DNA of 64,000 nt from an uncultured Stomatobaculum sp. (GCF_937924975.1 NZ_CALEYG010000011.1:1-64000), one strand, 5' to 3'. Positions 32,681 to 42,003 are shown, counted from the first letter of the stretch. The notes: generated by a model not told the origin, from the sequence alone. Program-made: numbers and translations.

Positions 32681-33546
32681 CAGTCCAGAATCTCCGAGAG
32701 CTGCTCTAAGATTGCCTTCGCGATTTTCGGGCGATTCATCGTGTAGACGTGGATATGCCCGACGCCGTTTGCAATCAGGTCGACAATCTGTTCCGCCGCA
32801 TAGATGACGCCAGCCTGCTCCATCGCGCCCTTTCGCTCGCCGAAACGGTCCACAATCGCGCGGAAGCGCTGCGGCACTTCCGTGCCGGACATCGCAACCG
32901 AGCGCTTTAACTGCTCTGCCCTGGTAATCGGCATAATGCCCGCGATGATCGGAACAGAGATTCCCTTTTCTCTTGCGCGGTAGAGAAAATTATAAAAAAT
33001 ATTGTTGTCAAAGAAAAGCTGGGTTGTCAGGAAGTCAAGTCCCGCGTCGACCTTCTCCTTGAGATAGCCGAGGTCATCTTCCTTGTGCGCACACTCCACG
33101 TGTCCCTCCGGATAGCAGGCCCCGCCGAGGCAGAAGGTATCGCCCTCTCTCTCCTTGATGTCGCGAATCAGCTCGACCGCATAGCGGTAGTCCTCCGAGC
33201 GCGTGCCGTCCTGCGGCAGATCGCCGCGGAGCGCCAGAATATTCTCAATGCCCTTCTCCTTGTACAGGGAAAGCATTTTTGTCACATGCTCCCGCGAGGA
33301 GGAGACACAGGTCAGATGTGCGAGCGTCGGAACACCGTAACCGTTCTGGATCTCCGCCGCAATCTCCGCCGTAAAGTCACCCGTGCCGCCGCCCGCGCCG
33401 TAGGTCACCGACATAAAGTCCGGATGCAGCGCCGCAATCTTTTTGGCATTCTCTGCGGTCGCCTCGTACTTCTCCGAGGTCTTCGGCGGAAATACTTCGA
33501 GCGAAAGCGTAACGGGTTTCTCTTCCAATAAATGACTGATTTTCAT
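32680..33546 (-). CDS. metF: 5,10-methylenetetrahydrofolate reductase
   Basis: A 288-residue FAD enzyme of the MetF family supplying 5-methyl-THF to MetH. Family segments seen: LEVFPPKT near the N-terminus, SVTYGAGGG, HLTCVSSSREH, LALRGDLPQ and TTQLFFDN. It is the first gene of metF-activation protein-metH. Its ribosome site (GGGAGGGG) is one arm of an 11-bp inverted repeat discussed separately. Confidence 0.95.
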   Translation of the reverse strand: MKISHLLEEKPVTLSLEVFPPKTSEKYEATAENAKKIAALHPDFMSVTYGAGGGTGDFTAEIAAEIQNGYGVPTLAHLTCVSSSREHVTKMLSLYKEKGIENILALRGDLPQDGTRSEDYRYAVELIRDIKEREGDTFCLGGACYPEGHVECAHKEDDLGYLKEKVDAGLDFLTTQLFFDNNIFYNFLYRAREKGISVPIIAGIMPITRAEQLKRSVAMSGTEVPQRFRAIVDRFGERKGAMEQAGVIYAAEQIVDLIANGVGHIHVYTMNRPKIAKAILEQLSEILD

Positions 33547-33555
33547 AACAAAATA

Positions 33556-33594
33556 CCCCTCCCTGTAATCGCTTTATTGTAGCACAGGGAGGGG
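33556..33594 (-). promoter_or_regulatory. metF control element: inverted repeat around an extended -10, including the ribosome site
   Basis: CCCCTCCCTGT (33556-33566) and ACAGGGAGGGG (33584-33594) form a perfect 11-bp inverted repeat with a 17-base centre. The centre holds, on the minus strand, TGC-TACAAT (TACAAT at 33581..33576), an extended -10. The arm nearest metF supplies its purine-rich ribosome site. In a transcript reading through from nrdG the repeat would fold and hide that site, with TATTTTGTT after it, so it could also act as the nrdDG terminator. The roles cannot be separated by reading alone. Confidence 0.55.
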
Positions 33595-33638
33595 CAAATT
33601 TTCTAATGCCTTTATATTATCGCAATCGATTCATTCTT

Positions 33639-34187
33639 TTAATACAAATGCTTGCGCGGCTGTTCATAGCGCGAGCGGACGGGGGCGTGTTCCCGAAGAC
33701 TCTCTTTCAGCTCCAGAATGCGCTGGTTTCTGCTGCCGCGGAAGCGGAGATTCACATCCTTTTCCGCGAGAATAAACTCGCCGTCCACGAGGATATCCGA
33801 GAGTTCCAGAATGCGCTCGGTCGCCTCGGTGTGACAGCGCGGATTTTCGCTGTCCAACAACTCCTCAAAGGTATAGCCGGAGTAAATCCAGATCGTGGCA
33901 TGCGGCACTTCCTGTTTGACGCGCTCTAAAAACGGCAAGAGCGCGCGCTGGTTCTGCGCCTCCATCGGCTCTCCGCCGAGCAATGAAAGTCCGTCAATGT
34001 AGGAGGGCCGGAGGTGCTCTATGATGTCGTTCTCGACCTCTCTCGTGAAGGGCTCTCCGAAGTTAAAATCCCAGGTTTCCTCATTGAAGCAACCCGGACA
34101 GTGGTGCGTGCACCCGCTCACAAAGAGCGAGATGCGCGCGCCTATGCCGTTCGCCGTATCCGCGTAAAAGACCTGTCCGTAGTTCAT
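33639..34187 (-). CDS. nrdG: Anaerobic ribonucleotide reductase activating enzyme
   Basis: A 182-residue radical-SAM activase that installs the glycyl radical on NrdD. The cluster motif SGCTHHCPGC (C-x3-C-x2-C) is intact, with LSLLGGEPM as the AdoMet-contact strand. The ATG follows AGGAGGAAGC. It lies 18 bp after nrdD. Length is at the upper end for NrdG, with a basic tail (RSRYEQPRKHLY). Confidence 0.95.
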   Translation of the reverse strand: MNYGQVFYADTANGIGARISLFVSGCTHHCPGCFNEETWDFNFGEPFTREVENDIIEHLRPSYIDGLSLLGGEPMEAQNQRALLPFLERVKQEVPHATIWIYSGYTFEELLDSENPRCHTEATERILELSDILVDGEFILAEKDVNLRFRGSRNQRILELKESLREHAPVRSRYEQPRKHLY

Positions 34188-34204
34188 GCTTCCTCCTAAA
34201 TGTC

Positions 34205-36439
34205 TCAGTCTGCGACGCTCTTGCAGCCCGCCTCCCGCTTTGCGGTCGAGACATGCAGGACGCGGTCGCGAATCTCCTGCGTTCTTCCCTGGTTCCAGAA
34301 CTGCGTGCCGATGTAGCCGCAGGTTCTCCGCGCAACAAAGAGCTTCTCCTGGTCTCGGTTACCGCAGTTCGGGCATTCCCAGACCAGCTTGCCGTTTTCG
34401 TTCTCACGAATCTTAATCTCGCCGTCATAGCCGCAGACCTGGCAGTAATCGCTCTTCGTGTTGAGCTCCGCATACATGATGTGATCGTAGATGTAGCGCA
34501 TAATCGAGAGCACCGCCGGAATGTTGTTCTGCAGATTCGGCACTTCGACATAGCTGATGGCACCGCCCGGCGAGAGCTTCTGGAAGTCCGCCTCAAACGA
34601 AAGCTTCTGGAATGCATCGACCTTCTCGCTCACATGGACGTGATAGCTGTTCGTGATATAGTTCTTGTCCGTGACGCCCGGGATGACGCCGAAGCGCTTC
34701 TGCAGGCACTTTGCGAACTTGTAGGTCGTGGACTCCATCGGCGTTCCGTAAATCGAATAGCTGATGCGCTCCGCCTCGCGCCACTCCGCGCACTTGTCGT
34801 TCAGCTTCTGCATGACCTTGATTGCGAACGGACGGCCGATTTCCGCGTCGGTGTGGCTCTTGCCCGTCATCCGCATGCACATCTCATAGAGACCCGCATA
34901 GCCGAGCGAGATGGTTGAATAATTGTCAAACAGGAGCTTATCAATGGTCTCGCCCTTCTTCAAGCGCGCCAGTGCACCGTGCTGCCAGAGTATGGGGGCA
35001 ACGTCGGAGACGGTGCCGAGCAGTCTCTCGTGGCGGCAGCGGAGCGCACGGTGGCAGAGCTCCAGTCTCTCCTCGAGAATCTCCCAGAACTTGTCCATGT
35101 CACCGTACGAGGAGCAGGCGACATCGACGAGGTTGATGGTCACAACGCCCTGATTAAAGCGACCGTAGTACTTGTGCTTGCCGTTTTCGCCGAGGCCCTT
35201 GAGATCCGGAGTCAGGAAGGAGCGGCAGCCCATGCACGGGAACACATCGCCGTTCTTGTACTCCTTCATCTTCTTTGCCGAGATGTAATCCGGCACGAGA
35301 CGCTTCGAGGTGCACTCCGCCGCGAGCTCGGTGAGCTCCCAGTACGGCGCGTCCTCGGTGATATTGTCCTCATCGAGCACATAGATTAACTTCGGGAACG
35401 CCGGGGTAATCCAGACACCCTTCTCGTTCTTCACGCCGCGCATTCTCTGCAGCAGCACTTCGCGGATGATGCTCGCGAGGTCGTCGCGGAGGCGCCCCTC
35501 CGGCACCTCATCGAGGTACATGAACATCGTGACAAACGGCGCCTGGCCGTTACAGGTCATCAGCGTAATCAGCTGGTACTGAATGGTCTGGATACCGCTC
35601 CGGATTTCTTCCTTCAGTCTGCACTCGGTGATGCGGTCCACAATTTCATCGTCCGCGGACTCGCCGCAGAGCTCTCTCTCTTCGAGGACCGCCTTGCGAA
35701 TCTTCTGACGGCTCACATCGACAAAGGGCGCGAGGTGCGAGAGCGTGAAGGACTGACCGCCGTACTGGTTCGAAGCGACCTGGGCGACAATCTGGGTCGT
35801 GACATTGCAGGCCGTGAAGAAGCTGTGCGGCTTCTCAATCATGGTCTCGCTGATTACGGTGCCGTTCTGCAGCATGTCCTCCAGATTGATGAGGTCACAG
35901 TTGTGCTCGCGCTGCGCGTAGTAGTCGGAGTCGTGGAAATGAATCAGTCCCTCCTCGTGCGCCTTCACAATCTCCTCGGGGAGCAGAATGCGGCGCGTCA
36001 GATCCTTCGAGACTTCGCCCGCCATGTAGTCGCGCTGGGTCGAGTTGATGACCGGATTCTTGTTCGAATTCTCCTGCTTCACCTCTTCGTTCGCCTGATC
36101 GATCAGGGAGAGTATGCCCTCATCCGTCGTATTCGCATTTCGCGCCAGGCTTCTCTTGTAGCGATAGCGGATATACTTCTGCGCAACCTCAAATCCGCGC
36201 ATCTCCATGATGCCGGTCTCGACCATCTCCTGAATGTCCTCGACATTGACGGCGCGCTTAATCTTCACGACCTCCGCCGCAATCTTGTCGGCAATGGCCT
36301 GAATCTGATAGGGGTTCATCTGGTGAATCGGATCCACCTCGCGATTGGCAGCCTCGATTGCATTGACAATCTTGGTGATGTCAAATTCCACTTCCTGCCC
36401 GTTGCGCTTGATTACATTGGTTCTGACCTTGGTTTCCAT
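34205..36439 (-). CDS. nrdD: Anaerobic ribonucleoside-triphosphate reductase
   Basis: A 744-residue class III ribonucleotide reductase. An N-terminal ATP-cone (about residues 5-95) gives allosteric control. The body contains the formate/substrate-site segments and the CGYDGEI ... CPNCGN zinc finger, and the radical glycine is in RRTCGYIG near the C-terminus. The frame opens at 36505 but ATG 36439 has an AGAGAGGAAA site and starts at the ATP cone. It is strictly for O2-free growth. A NrdR-like box lies 29 bp upstream of the start. Confidence 0.96.
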   Translation of the reverse strand: METKVRTNVIKRNGQEVEFDITKIVNAIEAANREVDPIHQMNPYQIQAIADKIAAEVVKIKRAVNVEDIQEMVETGIMEMRGFEVAQKYIRYRYKRSLARNANTTDEGILSLIDQANEEVKQENSNKNPVINSTQRDYMAGEVSKDLTRRILLPEEIVKAHEEGLIHFHDSDYYAQREHNCDLINLEDMLQNGTVISETMIEKPHSFFTACNVTTQIVAQVASNQYGGQSFTLSHLAPFVDVSRQKIRKAVLEERELCGESADDEIVDRITECRLKEEIRSGIQTIQYQLITLMTCNGQAPFVTMFMYLDEVPEGRLRDDLASIIREVLLQRMRGVKNEKGVWITPAFPKLIYVLDEDNITEDAPYWELTELAAECTSKRLVPDYISAKKMKEYKNGDVFPCMGCRSFLTPDLKGLGENGKHKYYGRFNQGVVTINLVDVACSSYGDMDKFWEILEERLELCHRALRCRHERLLGTVSDVAPILWQHGALARLKKGETIDKLLFDNYSTISLGYAGLYEMCMRMTGKSHTDAEIGRPFAIKVMQKLNDKCAEWREAERISYSIYGTPMESTTYKFAKCLQKRFGVIPGVTDKNYITNSYHVHVSEKVDAFQKLSFEADFQKLSPGGAISYVEVPNLQNNIPAVLSIMRYIYDHIMYAELNTKSDYCQVCGYDGEIKIRENENGKLVWECPNCGNRDQEKLFVARRTCGYIGTQFWNQGRTQEIRDRVLHVSTAKREAGCKSVAD

Positions 36440-36467
36440 CCCGATTTCCTCTCTAAAAGCACGGTCC

Positions 36468-36483
36468 ACACTATATATGGATT
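36468..36483. promoter_or_regulatory. NrdR-type box upstream of nrdD
   Basis: ACACTATATATGGATT matches 13 of 16 positions of the NrdR consensus ACACwATATATwGTGT (recalled from the literature). It overlaps a possible -10 (TATAGT on the minus strand). A weaker match lies at about 36510-36525, about 42 bp away, and another (11/16) at 36674-36689. nrdR itself is not in the window. Confidence 0.6.
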
Positions 36484-36710
36484 TAAAGCAAAACAGAAGC
36501 CCCATAAGTGGGGCTTCTATAGTTTACCTTGCTTTGGCAAAATTGGGAACATGGCAAAGCGCTGAAACGCCCGACCAAAACGCGCGCCTTCGCGCCGCGG
36601 AAACCGGCAGAGTTCACAAGAATCAAAATGCAATCGGCAAAATACACAAGCTTTTTCGCATTCTTTCGGCGAACTACCACATATAGTTTCTTATTCCGAA
36701 ACTTTTCCCT
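36484..36710. other. Gap between the histidine kinase and nrdD genes
   Basis: No gene is supported. It contains the hairpin terminator at 36495-36518, a weak promoter candidate (minus: TTCCCA, 17 bases, TAAACT) whose start would fall inside the hairpin, and a NrdR-like sequence at 36674-36689 just after the kinase stop. The centre (36560-36600) is GC-rich with CGCGCG runs and no readable frame. Confidence 0.4.
36486..36518 (-). terminator. Intrinsic terminator after the two-component operon
   Basis: A perfect 10-bp stem AGAAGCCCCA/TGGGGCTTCT (36495-36504 and 36509-36518) with a four-base loop, followed on the minus strand by GTTTTGCTTT. It ends the hisS-aspS-RR-HK transcript and separates it from nrdD. 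Confidence 0.88.
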
Positions 36711-38216
36711 TTATTTGTGTTCCTCGCTGTCTGTCTGCGCCACACGCGGCAGCTCAAACCAGAACAGCACGCCGGACGGACAATTCTCGACGCCGCAGGG
36801 CATGTTGTGCTGGGTCATAATCGCGCGCACAATCGAGAGTCCGATTCCGCTCCCGCCGTACTTCCGGGTGTGTGCCTTGTCGACCTTGTAGAATTTCTCA
36901 AAGAGTCTGCCGAGATCCTCCTCGGGAATCTGCTTTCCGCTGTTATAGACCTCACAGCGTACCCGATCCCCCTGCGGCAAAAGACGCACGATGACTTCGC
37001 CGCCCTCTTCCACATGGTGAAACGCATTGCTCACATAGTTCATCAGCACTTCGTCGATGCGGAACGCATCCGCCCGCACCGAAACCCCTGCATCGGGGGC
37101 CTCGAGCGAAACCTTCGCCCGGCTCTCTTCGGCGAGTACCTTGGTCTTCCGGAGCACACTCTCCGCACTCTCCCGGAGATCAAAGACCTCCATATTGAGA
37201 TCCGGCTTATCGGACTCGAGCTGGGAAAGCGTGAGAAGCTGACGCACGAGTCGGTTCATGCGCCCCGCCTCGTCGAGAATCACGCCGAGATATTGCTCGC
37301 GCATTTCTTTTTCTTCGCAGAGCCCGTCCTGCAGTCCCTCTGCGTAACCCTGAATCAACGCAATCGGCGTCTTCAGCTCATGCGAGACATTCGCAATGAA
37401 CTCTCGCCGCATCCGGTCGATTTCCTCCTGATGCGCGAGATCGTCGCGGAGTTTCCGGTTTGCCTCCCTAAGCTCCGAAACAGCTATCTCCAACTGCTCT
37501 GCCATGCTGTTCATATTGTTGCCGAGCACGCCGATTTCATCTTCATTGGCACCGCGGTAGCGCACCGAAAAATCCATATGCCCCAGTTTTTCGGAGATGG
37601 CTGCGAGCGAGCGTATGGGATCTGTGATCCGAGAGGTCATGCCCCAGACCAGAAAAACGCCAATGAGCAGGGTCAAGGTACCCATGTAGAAGAGAAAGCG
37701 GTTTGCGAGCCGCACACTCTCCTTCAGATTGGCGACCGGCGTCGTCATGAGGAGCAAGGTCTGGTTGTCGGAGAGATAGGCGAAGCAGTCGATATTCGCG
37801 CTCTGGCTGCCGTCGTCGTAGGCCTGCAGTATGGTGTAGCTCTCCGTCTTTTTTAGGACAAGCGTCTTGCTGTCCTCATCCTGCCGGAACAGATAGCGCT
37901 GTACCCGCTGGTAGAGATGGCTCTTGCCGTTTTCGGTGCTCTGCAAAAGTTTTGAATTCGCCGAGTTGACGAGCGCCACCGTGATGTTATAGCGGTTGCT
38001 GTAATAGCGGAGCAGCTCCTCCATCTCCGCGGACTCCGTTCCCGCCGACGCCGCGATTTCATCGAGTGTGCGATAGGCGCTCTCGAGGTCCAGCACTTTC
38101 TGACGCCGGTAAAACCGCTCGAGCCCGAAGCTGTTCACGAGGAACAGGATTGCCATGAGCACCGTGAGCACTGCGAAAATCAGCGCAGTGAAACGGAGTC
38201 GTATCGAGTGTTTCAC
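36711..38216 (-). CDS. Sensor histidine kinase
   Basis: A 501-residue membrane kinase. TM1 (about 9-29), an extracytoplasmic sensor region (30-164), TM2 (165-187) and a HAMP domain lead to HisKA with the phospho-acceptor in NVSHELKTPIALIQG (H near 277) and HATPase_c with VLMNYVSNAF (N box) and YGGSGIGLSIV (G box). The start codon is GTG, overlapping the response-regulator stop (GTGA). The signal is unknown; overall it resembles clostridial OmpR-class pairs that respond to envelope stress. Confidence 0.93.
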   Translation of the reverse strand: MKHSIRLRFTALIFAVLTVLMAILFLVNSFGLERFYRRQKVLDLESAYRTLDEIAASAGTESAEMEELLRYYSNRYNITVALVNSANSKLLQSTENGKSHLYQRVQRYLFRQDEDSKTLVLKKTESYTILQAYDDGSQSANIDCFAYLSDNQTLLLMTTPVANLKESVRLANRFLFYMGTLTLLIGVFLVWGMTSRITDPIRSLAAISEKLGHMDFSVRYRGANEDEIGVLGNNMNSMAEQLEIAVSELREANRKLRDDLAHQEEIDRMRREFIANVSHELKTPIALIQGYAEGLQDGLCEEKEMREQYLGVILDEAGRMNRLVRQLLTLSQLESDKPDLNMEVFDLRESAESVLRKTKVLAEESRAKVSLEAPDAGVSVRADAFRIDEVLMNYVSNAFHHVEEGGEVIVRLLPQGDRVRCEVYNSGKQIPEEDLGRLFEKFYKVDKAHTRKYGGSGIGLSIVRAIMTQHNMPCGVENCPSGVLFWFELPRVAQTDSEEHK

Positions 38217-38902
38217 GCTTCCTCCGGCTCGAACTTATAGCCCATGCCCCAGATGGTCCGAATCAGCGCGCCCTTTTCTCCCATCTTCGCGCGGAGCTTC
38301 TTCACATGCGTGTCGATGGTGCGCGCATCGCCGAAGTAGTCGTAATTCCAGACATGGTTCAGAATCTTTTCCCGCGAGAGCGCAATGCCCTGATTCTCGA
38401 GGAAGTAGCGGAGCAGCTCAAACTCCTTGAAGCTGAGCTCCACTTTTTTGCCGTCGACCGTGACCTCGTGAGCACGCTCGTCGAGGCAGATGCCGGCCGC
38501 TTCGAGCTGCTCGTCGCCCGCCCCCGCGGAGGTGCGCTTCAGGATTGCGTCGATTCTCGCGAGCAGTACCTTCGGGCTGAAGGGTTTTGCGATATACTCA
38601 TCCGCGCCGAGCGAAAAGCCCTGGAGCTCATCCTGCTCTTCGGCGCGCGCGGTCAGCATGAGCACCGGCACATCCGAGATGTGCCGGAGTTCCTTTAAGG
38701 TCTCAAAACCGTCCATCTCCGGCATCATGACATCGAGGAGGATCAGCGCAATGTCCGGTTCCCGCTGGAATATCTCGAGCGCCTCCCTGCCGTTTTCCGC
38801 CTCCAGCACCTGGAAGCCCTTCATCCGGAGATAATCGCGGACCAGCGCGCGCATGCGCGCTTCATCGTCCGCAATCAGAATTTTTCTATTCTCGCTGCTC
38901 AC
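38213..38902 (-). CDS. OmpR-family response regulator
   Basis: A 229-residue regulator with a receiver domain (phospho-Asp near residue 54 in LLDVMMPEMDG, Thr in LMLTARAEE, Lys in YIAKPFSP) and a C-terminal winged helix (FELLRYFLENQG ... HVWNYDYFGDARTIDTHVKKL). It starts at GTG 38902, overlapping the aspS stop, with a GGGAGA site. It is coupled to the histidine kinase gene. Its targets are unknown. Confidence 0.94.
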   Translation of the reverse strand: MSSENRKILIADDEARMRALVRDYLRMKGFQVLEAENGREALEIFQREPDIALILLDVMMPEMDGFETLKELRHISDVPVLMLTARAEEQDELQGFSLGADEYIAKPFSPKVLLARIDAILKRTSAGAGDEQLEAAGICLDERAHEVTVDGKKVELSFKEFELLRYFLENQGIALSREKILNHVWNYDYFGDARTIDTHVKKLRAKMGEKGALIRTIWGMGYKFEPEEA

Positions 38903-40686
38903 GCCTTGTTCTCCCGGAAGCAGAGGGACAGCTCTTCCATCTGCTTCTCCTCAACCACATCCGGTGCGTTCATCATGAGATCCGAGGCGTCTTTGACCTT
39001 CGGGAAGGCAATGACGTCGCGAATGGTATCCGCCCCTGCCATCAGCATTGCGAGGCGATCCAGGCCGTAGGCGAGACCTGCGTGCGGCGGCACGCCGTAG
39101 CGGAAGGCCTCGAGCAGGAAGCCGAAGCGCTCCTCTGCGACCTCTCGCGTGAGGCCGAGCACCTCGAACATTTTTTCCTGAATGTCCGAACGGTGAATAC
39201 GGACCGAGCCGCCGCCGATTTCATTGCCGTTTAAGACAATGTCATAGGCCTCGGCACGGACTGCGCCCGGGTCGCTGTCAATCTTATCCCAGTCCTCTTC
39301 CATCGGCATCGTGAACGGATGGTGCATCGCCTTAAAGCGCTGCTCCTCCTCCGACCACTCGAGCAGCGGGAATTCCGTAATCCAGACAAAGCGGAACTCG
39401 TTCTTATCGAAGAGTTCCAGCTGCCGTCCGAGTTCGAGCCGGAGTGCGCCGAGCACATCGAAGACAACTTTGTTCTTATCCGCCGCAAAGAGCAGGAGGT
39501 CGCCGTTCTCGCCGCCCATCGCCTTGATTAACGCCTGCATCTCCTCTTCCTTCAGGAACTTTGCGAACGAGGACTTTACGCTGCCGTCCTCCTGGATTGC
39601 GACATAGGCGAGGCCCTTTGCGCCGTAGCCCTTCGCATACTCGACGAGCGCGTCGATCTTTTTCCGCGGCATGTGGCCCTGTCCCTTGACATTCAGACCG
39701 CGAACGCTGCCGCCGCCATCGAGCGCACCCGAGAAGACCGCAAACTCACAGCCCTTCACGGTCTCGGAGACATCGGTGATTTCCATGCCGAAGCGGAGAT
39801 CCGGCTTGTCGGAGCCGTAGCGCTCCATCGCCTCTCTCCAGGTCATGCGCTGAATCGGAAGCTTCACCTCGACGCCGAGCACTTCCTTGAAAATCGTGTG
39901 CAGGAGCTTTTCGTTGACCGCAAGCACATCGTCCGCGTTCACAAAGGAGAGCTCCATATCGACCTGCGTGAACTCCGGCTGACGGTCCGCGCGGAGATCC
40001 TCGTCGCGGTAGCAGCGCGCCAGCTGGAAGTAGCGGTCATAGCCGGAGCACATGAGGAGCTGCTTTAAGAGCTGCGGCGACTGCGGCAGCGCGTACATGC
40101 TGCCCGGGTGGACACGGCTCGGCACGAGATAGTCGCGCGCGCCCTCGGGCGTCGACTTAATGAGCGTCGGCGTCTCGATCTCGAGGAAGCCCTCGCCGGT
40201 CATAAAGCGGCGAATCTCCGCCGCAATCTTCGAGCGCAGCATGATTCTCGCCTGCAGGTCCGGACGGCGAAGGTCTAAGAAACGATACTTTAAGCGGAGC
40301 TCTTCTCTGGTCTTCGTGTTCTCCTCGATCGGGAAGGGCGGCGTCTCGGACTCCGAGAGGATGCGCAGTGTCTTGGCCCGCACCTCGAGTTCACCGGTCG
40401 GGAGCTTCGGGTTCGGGTCGGAGCGGCGCTCCAGGCGTCCCTCGACCGCGATGCAGTACTCGCTCTTTAAGCTCTGCGCCTTGTGAAACACCTCTTCGCC
40501 GCAGTCATCTTCCTCAAAAATAAGCTGCAGGATACCGCTGCGGTCGCGGAGATCGGTGAACACGACGCCGCCCTTATTGCGACTCCGCTGCACCCAGCCC
40601 ATGACCGTGACTTCACTGCCGAGGGTTGCGCCGACAACCTCCCCGCAGCGATGTGTTCTCTTTAAACCTCTCATTGACTCCGACAT
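38899..40686 (-). CDS. aspS: Aspartyl-tRNA synthetase
   Basis: A 595-residue bacterial-type class II AspRS. The N-terminal OB-fold binds the anticodon (VTVMGWVQRSRNKGGVVF), motif 2 appears in CYRDEDLRADRQPEFTQVD, a GAD insertion domain follows (about 310-420), and motif 3 is in AGLAYGLDRLAMLMAG. It charges tRNA-Asp, possibly also tRNA-Asn; discrimination is not evident. It lies 15 bases after hisS, in the common Firmicutes hisS-aspS pair. Confidence 0.96.
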   Translation of the reverse strand: MSESMRGLKRTHRCGEVVGATLGSEVTVMGWVQRSRNKGGVVFTDLRDRSGILQLIFEEDDCGEEVFHKAQSLKSEYCIAVEGRLERRSDPNPKLPTGELEVRAKTLRILSESETPPFPIEENTKTREELRLKYRFLDLRRPDLQARIMLRSKIAAEIRRFMTGEGFLEIETPTLIKSTPEGARDYLVPSRVHPGSMYALPQSPQLLKQLLMCSGYDRYFQLARCYRDEDLRADRQPEFTQVDMELSFVNADDVLAVNEKLLHTIFKEVLGVEVKLPIQRMTWREAMERYGSDKPDLRFGMEITDVSETVKGCEFAVFSGALDGGGSVRGLNVKGQGHMPRKKIDALVEYAKGYGAKGLAYVAIQEDGSVKSSFAKFLKEEEMQALIKAMGGENGDLLLFAADKNKVVFDVLGALRLELGRQLELFDKNEFRFVWITEFPLLEWSEEEQRFKAMHHPFTMPMEEDWDKIDSDPGAVRAEAYDIVLNGNEIGGGSVRIHRSDIQEKMFEVLGLTREVAEERFGFLLEAFRYGVPPHAGLAYGLDRLAMLMAGADTIRDVIAFPKVKDASDLMMNAPDVVEEKQMEELSLCFRENKA

Positions 40687-40701
40687 ACTGTATCTCCCCC
40701 C

Positions 40702-41955
40702 TTATGCCTCAAAATAATCCCGGAATACGGTGTAGCCCTGCTGCGAGAGCTGTTCCCGCTGGAACTTCTTGTTCTTTGCCATCTTCGTGACCAGCACGTC
40801 TTTTCCCTCTGCGCGAAGTGTTTCGGCTTCTTGCAGCGCTTCGGTGCGGCGCGCTGCGCTAAGCTTCTTGTCGAGCAGAATCGCGACCTTTTCTTTCTGC
40901 GTAGGAATCGCGTACTGCTGATCCATGAGAATCGCAATGATGCGCTCAAATCCGATTGAGAAGCCGCAGGCCGGGACATCGGTGCCCGTGAACTTGCCGA
41001 CCATCTTGTCGTAGCGGCCGCCGCCCGCGACCGAACCGCCGAAGCCCTCCATCGAGACCTCGAAGATGGTGCCGGTATAATAGCCCATGCCGCGCACCAG
41101 GGTCGGATCGAACTGTACCTTGACCGCGCCGCCGCTCACGCTCTGAACGGCCTCCATGATCTCCGCAAGCTCCTCCGCCGTACCGGGCTCCAGAAAAGCG
41201 CCGAGCTTCTCGCCGAGCGCGCGCACCGCTGCCGCGTCGGTGCCGAGGTCTTTTAACAGACCGAGATACTGCTCTGCCGACACCTCGGACGCGCCGTTCT
41301 CAATGAGCTCCGCGCGCACGCCGTCGGTGCCGATTTTATCCATCTTGTCGAGCGTAATCAGGACGCCGTCCTCCTGCCCCGCCGGGAAGCCCGCAAAGGC
41401 CACCATCGCGCGGAGTATCTTCCGGTCGTTCACGCGGACCAGGAAGTCATTCTCCGGCACGAGTTTCTTCAAGGTCTTCGCAATCGCGAGAATCAGCTCG
41501 ATTTCCGCTAGATTGCTCTCCTCGCCGAGAATGTCGATATCGCACTGCGTGAACTGCCGGTATCTGCCCTTCTGCGGGCGGTCCGCTCTCCAGACCGAAC
41601 CGCACTGCAGCGCCTTAAAGGGGCTCGGCAGCTTTGCCGCGTTGTTCGCATAGTAACGGGTCAGCGGGAGTGTCAGGTCATAGCGGAGGCCGCTGTCGCA
41701 GAGGTCCTCTTCGCCCGCCGCGTCCGCGAGACGGAGCTTCTCGCCGCGCTTCAAAATCTTGAAAATCAGCTTCTCATTGTCGCCGCCCTGCTTGCTTGTC
41801 AGATTCTCTATGTGCTCCACGCAGGGGGTCTCCATCGGCGTAAAACCGAAACTCCGGTAAGTCTCCTTGATCACACCGATCAGATAATCCCGCAGTGTCA
41901 TCTCGTCCGGCAGAATATCCTTCATTCCAGTGACCGGCTGCTTTTTTAAACTCAT
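40702..41955 (-). CDS. hisS: Histidyl-tRNA synthetase
   Basis: A 417-residue class II HisRS. Motif 1 region near the N-terminus (GMKDILPDE), motif 2 in FQ-type CGSVWRADRPQKGRYRQF, histidine-binding GMGYYTGTIFEV and GGRYDKMV, motif 3 in CGFSIGFERI, then the anticodon-binding domain. No T-box leader is present: only 48 bp lie upstream of the ATG. Confidence 0.96.
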   Translation of the reverse strand: MSLKKQPVTGMKDILPDEMTLRDYLIGVIKETYRSFGFTPMETPCVEHIENLTSKQGGDNEKLIFKILKRGEKLRLADAAGEEDLCDSGLRYDLTLPLTRYYANNAAKLPSPFKALQCGSVWRADRPQKGRYRQFTQCDIDILGEESNLAEIELILAIAKTLKKLVPENDFLVRVNDRKILRAMVAFAGFPAGQEDGVLITLDKMDKIGTDGVRAELIENGASEVSAEQYLGLLKDLGTDAAAVRALGEKLGAFLEPGTAEELAEIMEAVQSVSGGAVKVQFDPTLVRGMGYYTGTIFEVSMEGFGGSVAGGGRYDKMVGKFTGTDVPACGFSIGFERIIAILMDQQYAIPTQKEKVAILLDKKLSAARRTEALQEAETLRAEGKDVLVTKMAKNKKFQREQLSQQGYTVFRDYFEA

Positions 41956-42003
41956 CGCCTTGCCCTCCTTGTTCTCTCTTCGGCTGTCATAACCCTATCT
42001 TCT

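Noticed and set aside
33547..33638. SAM (S-box) riboswitch or T-box before metF
   Set aside because: The 92-bp gap is too short and shows only the simple inverted repeat.
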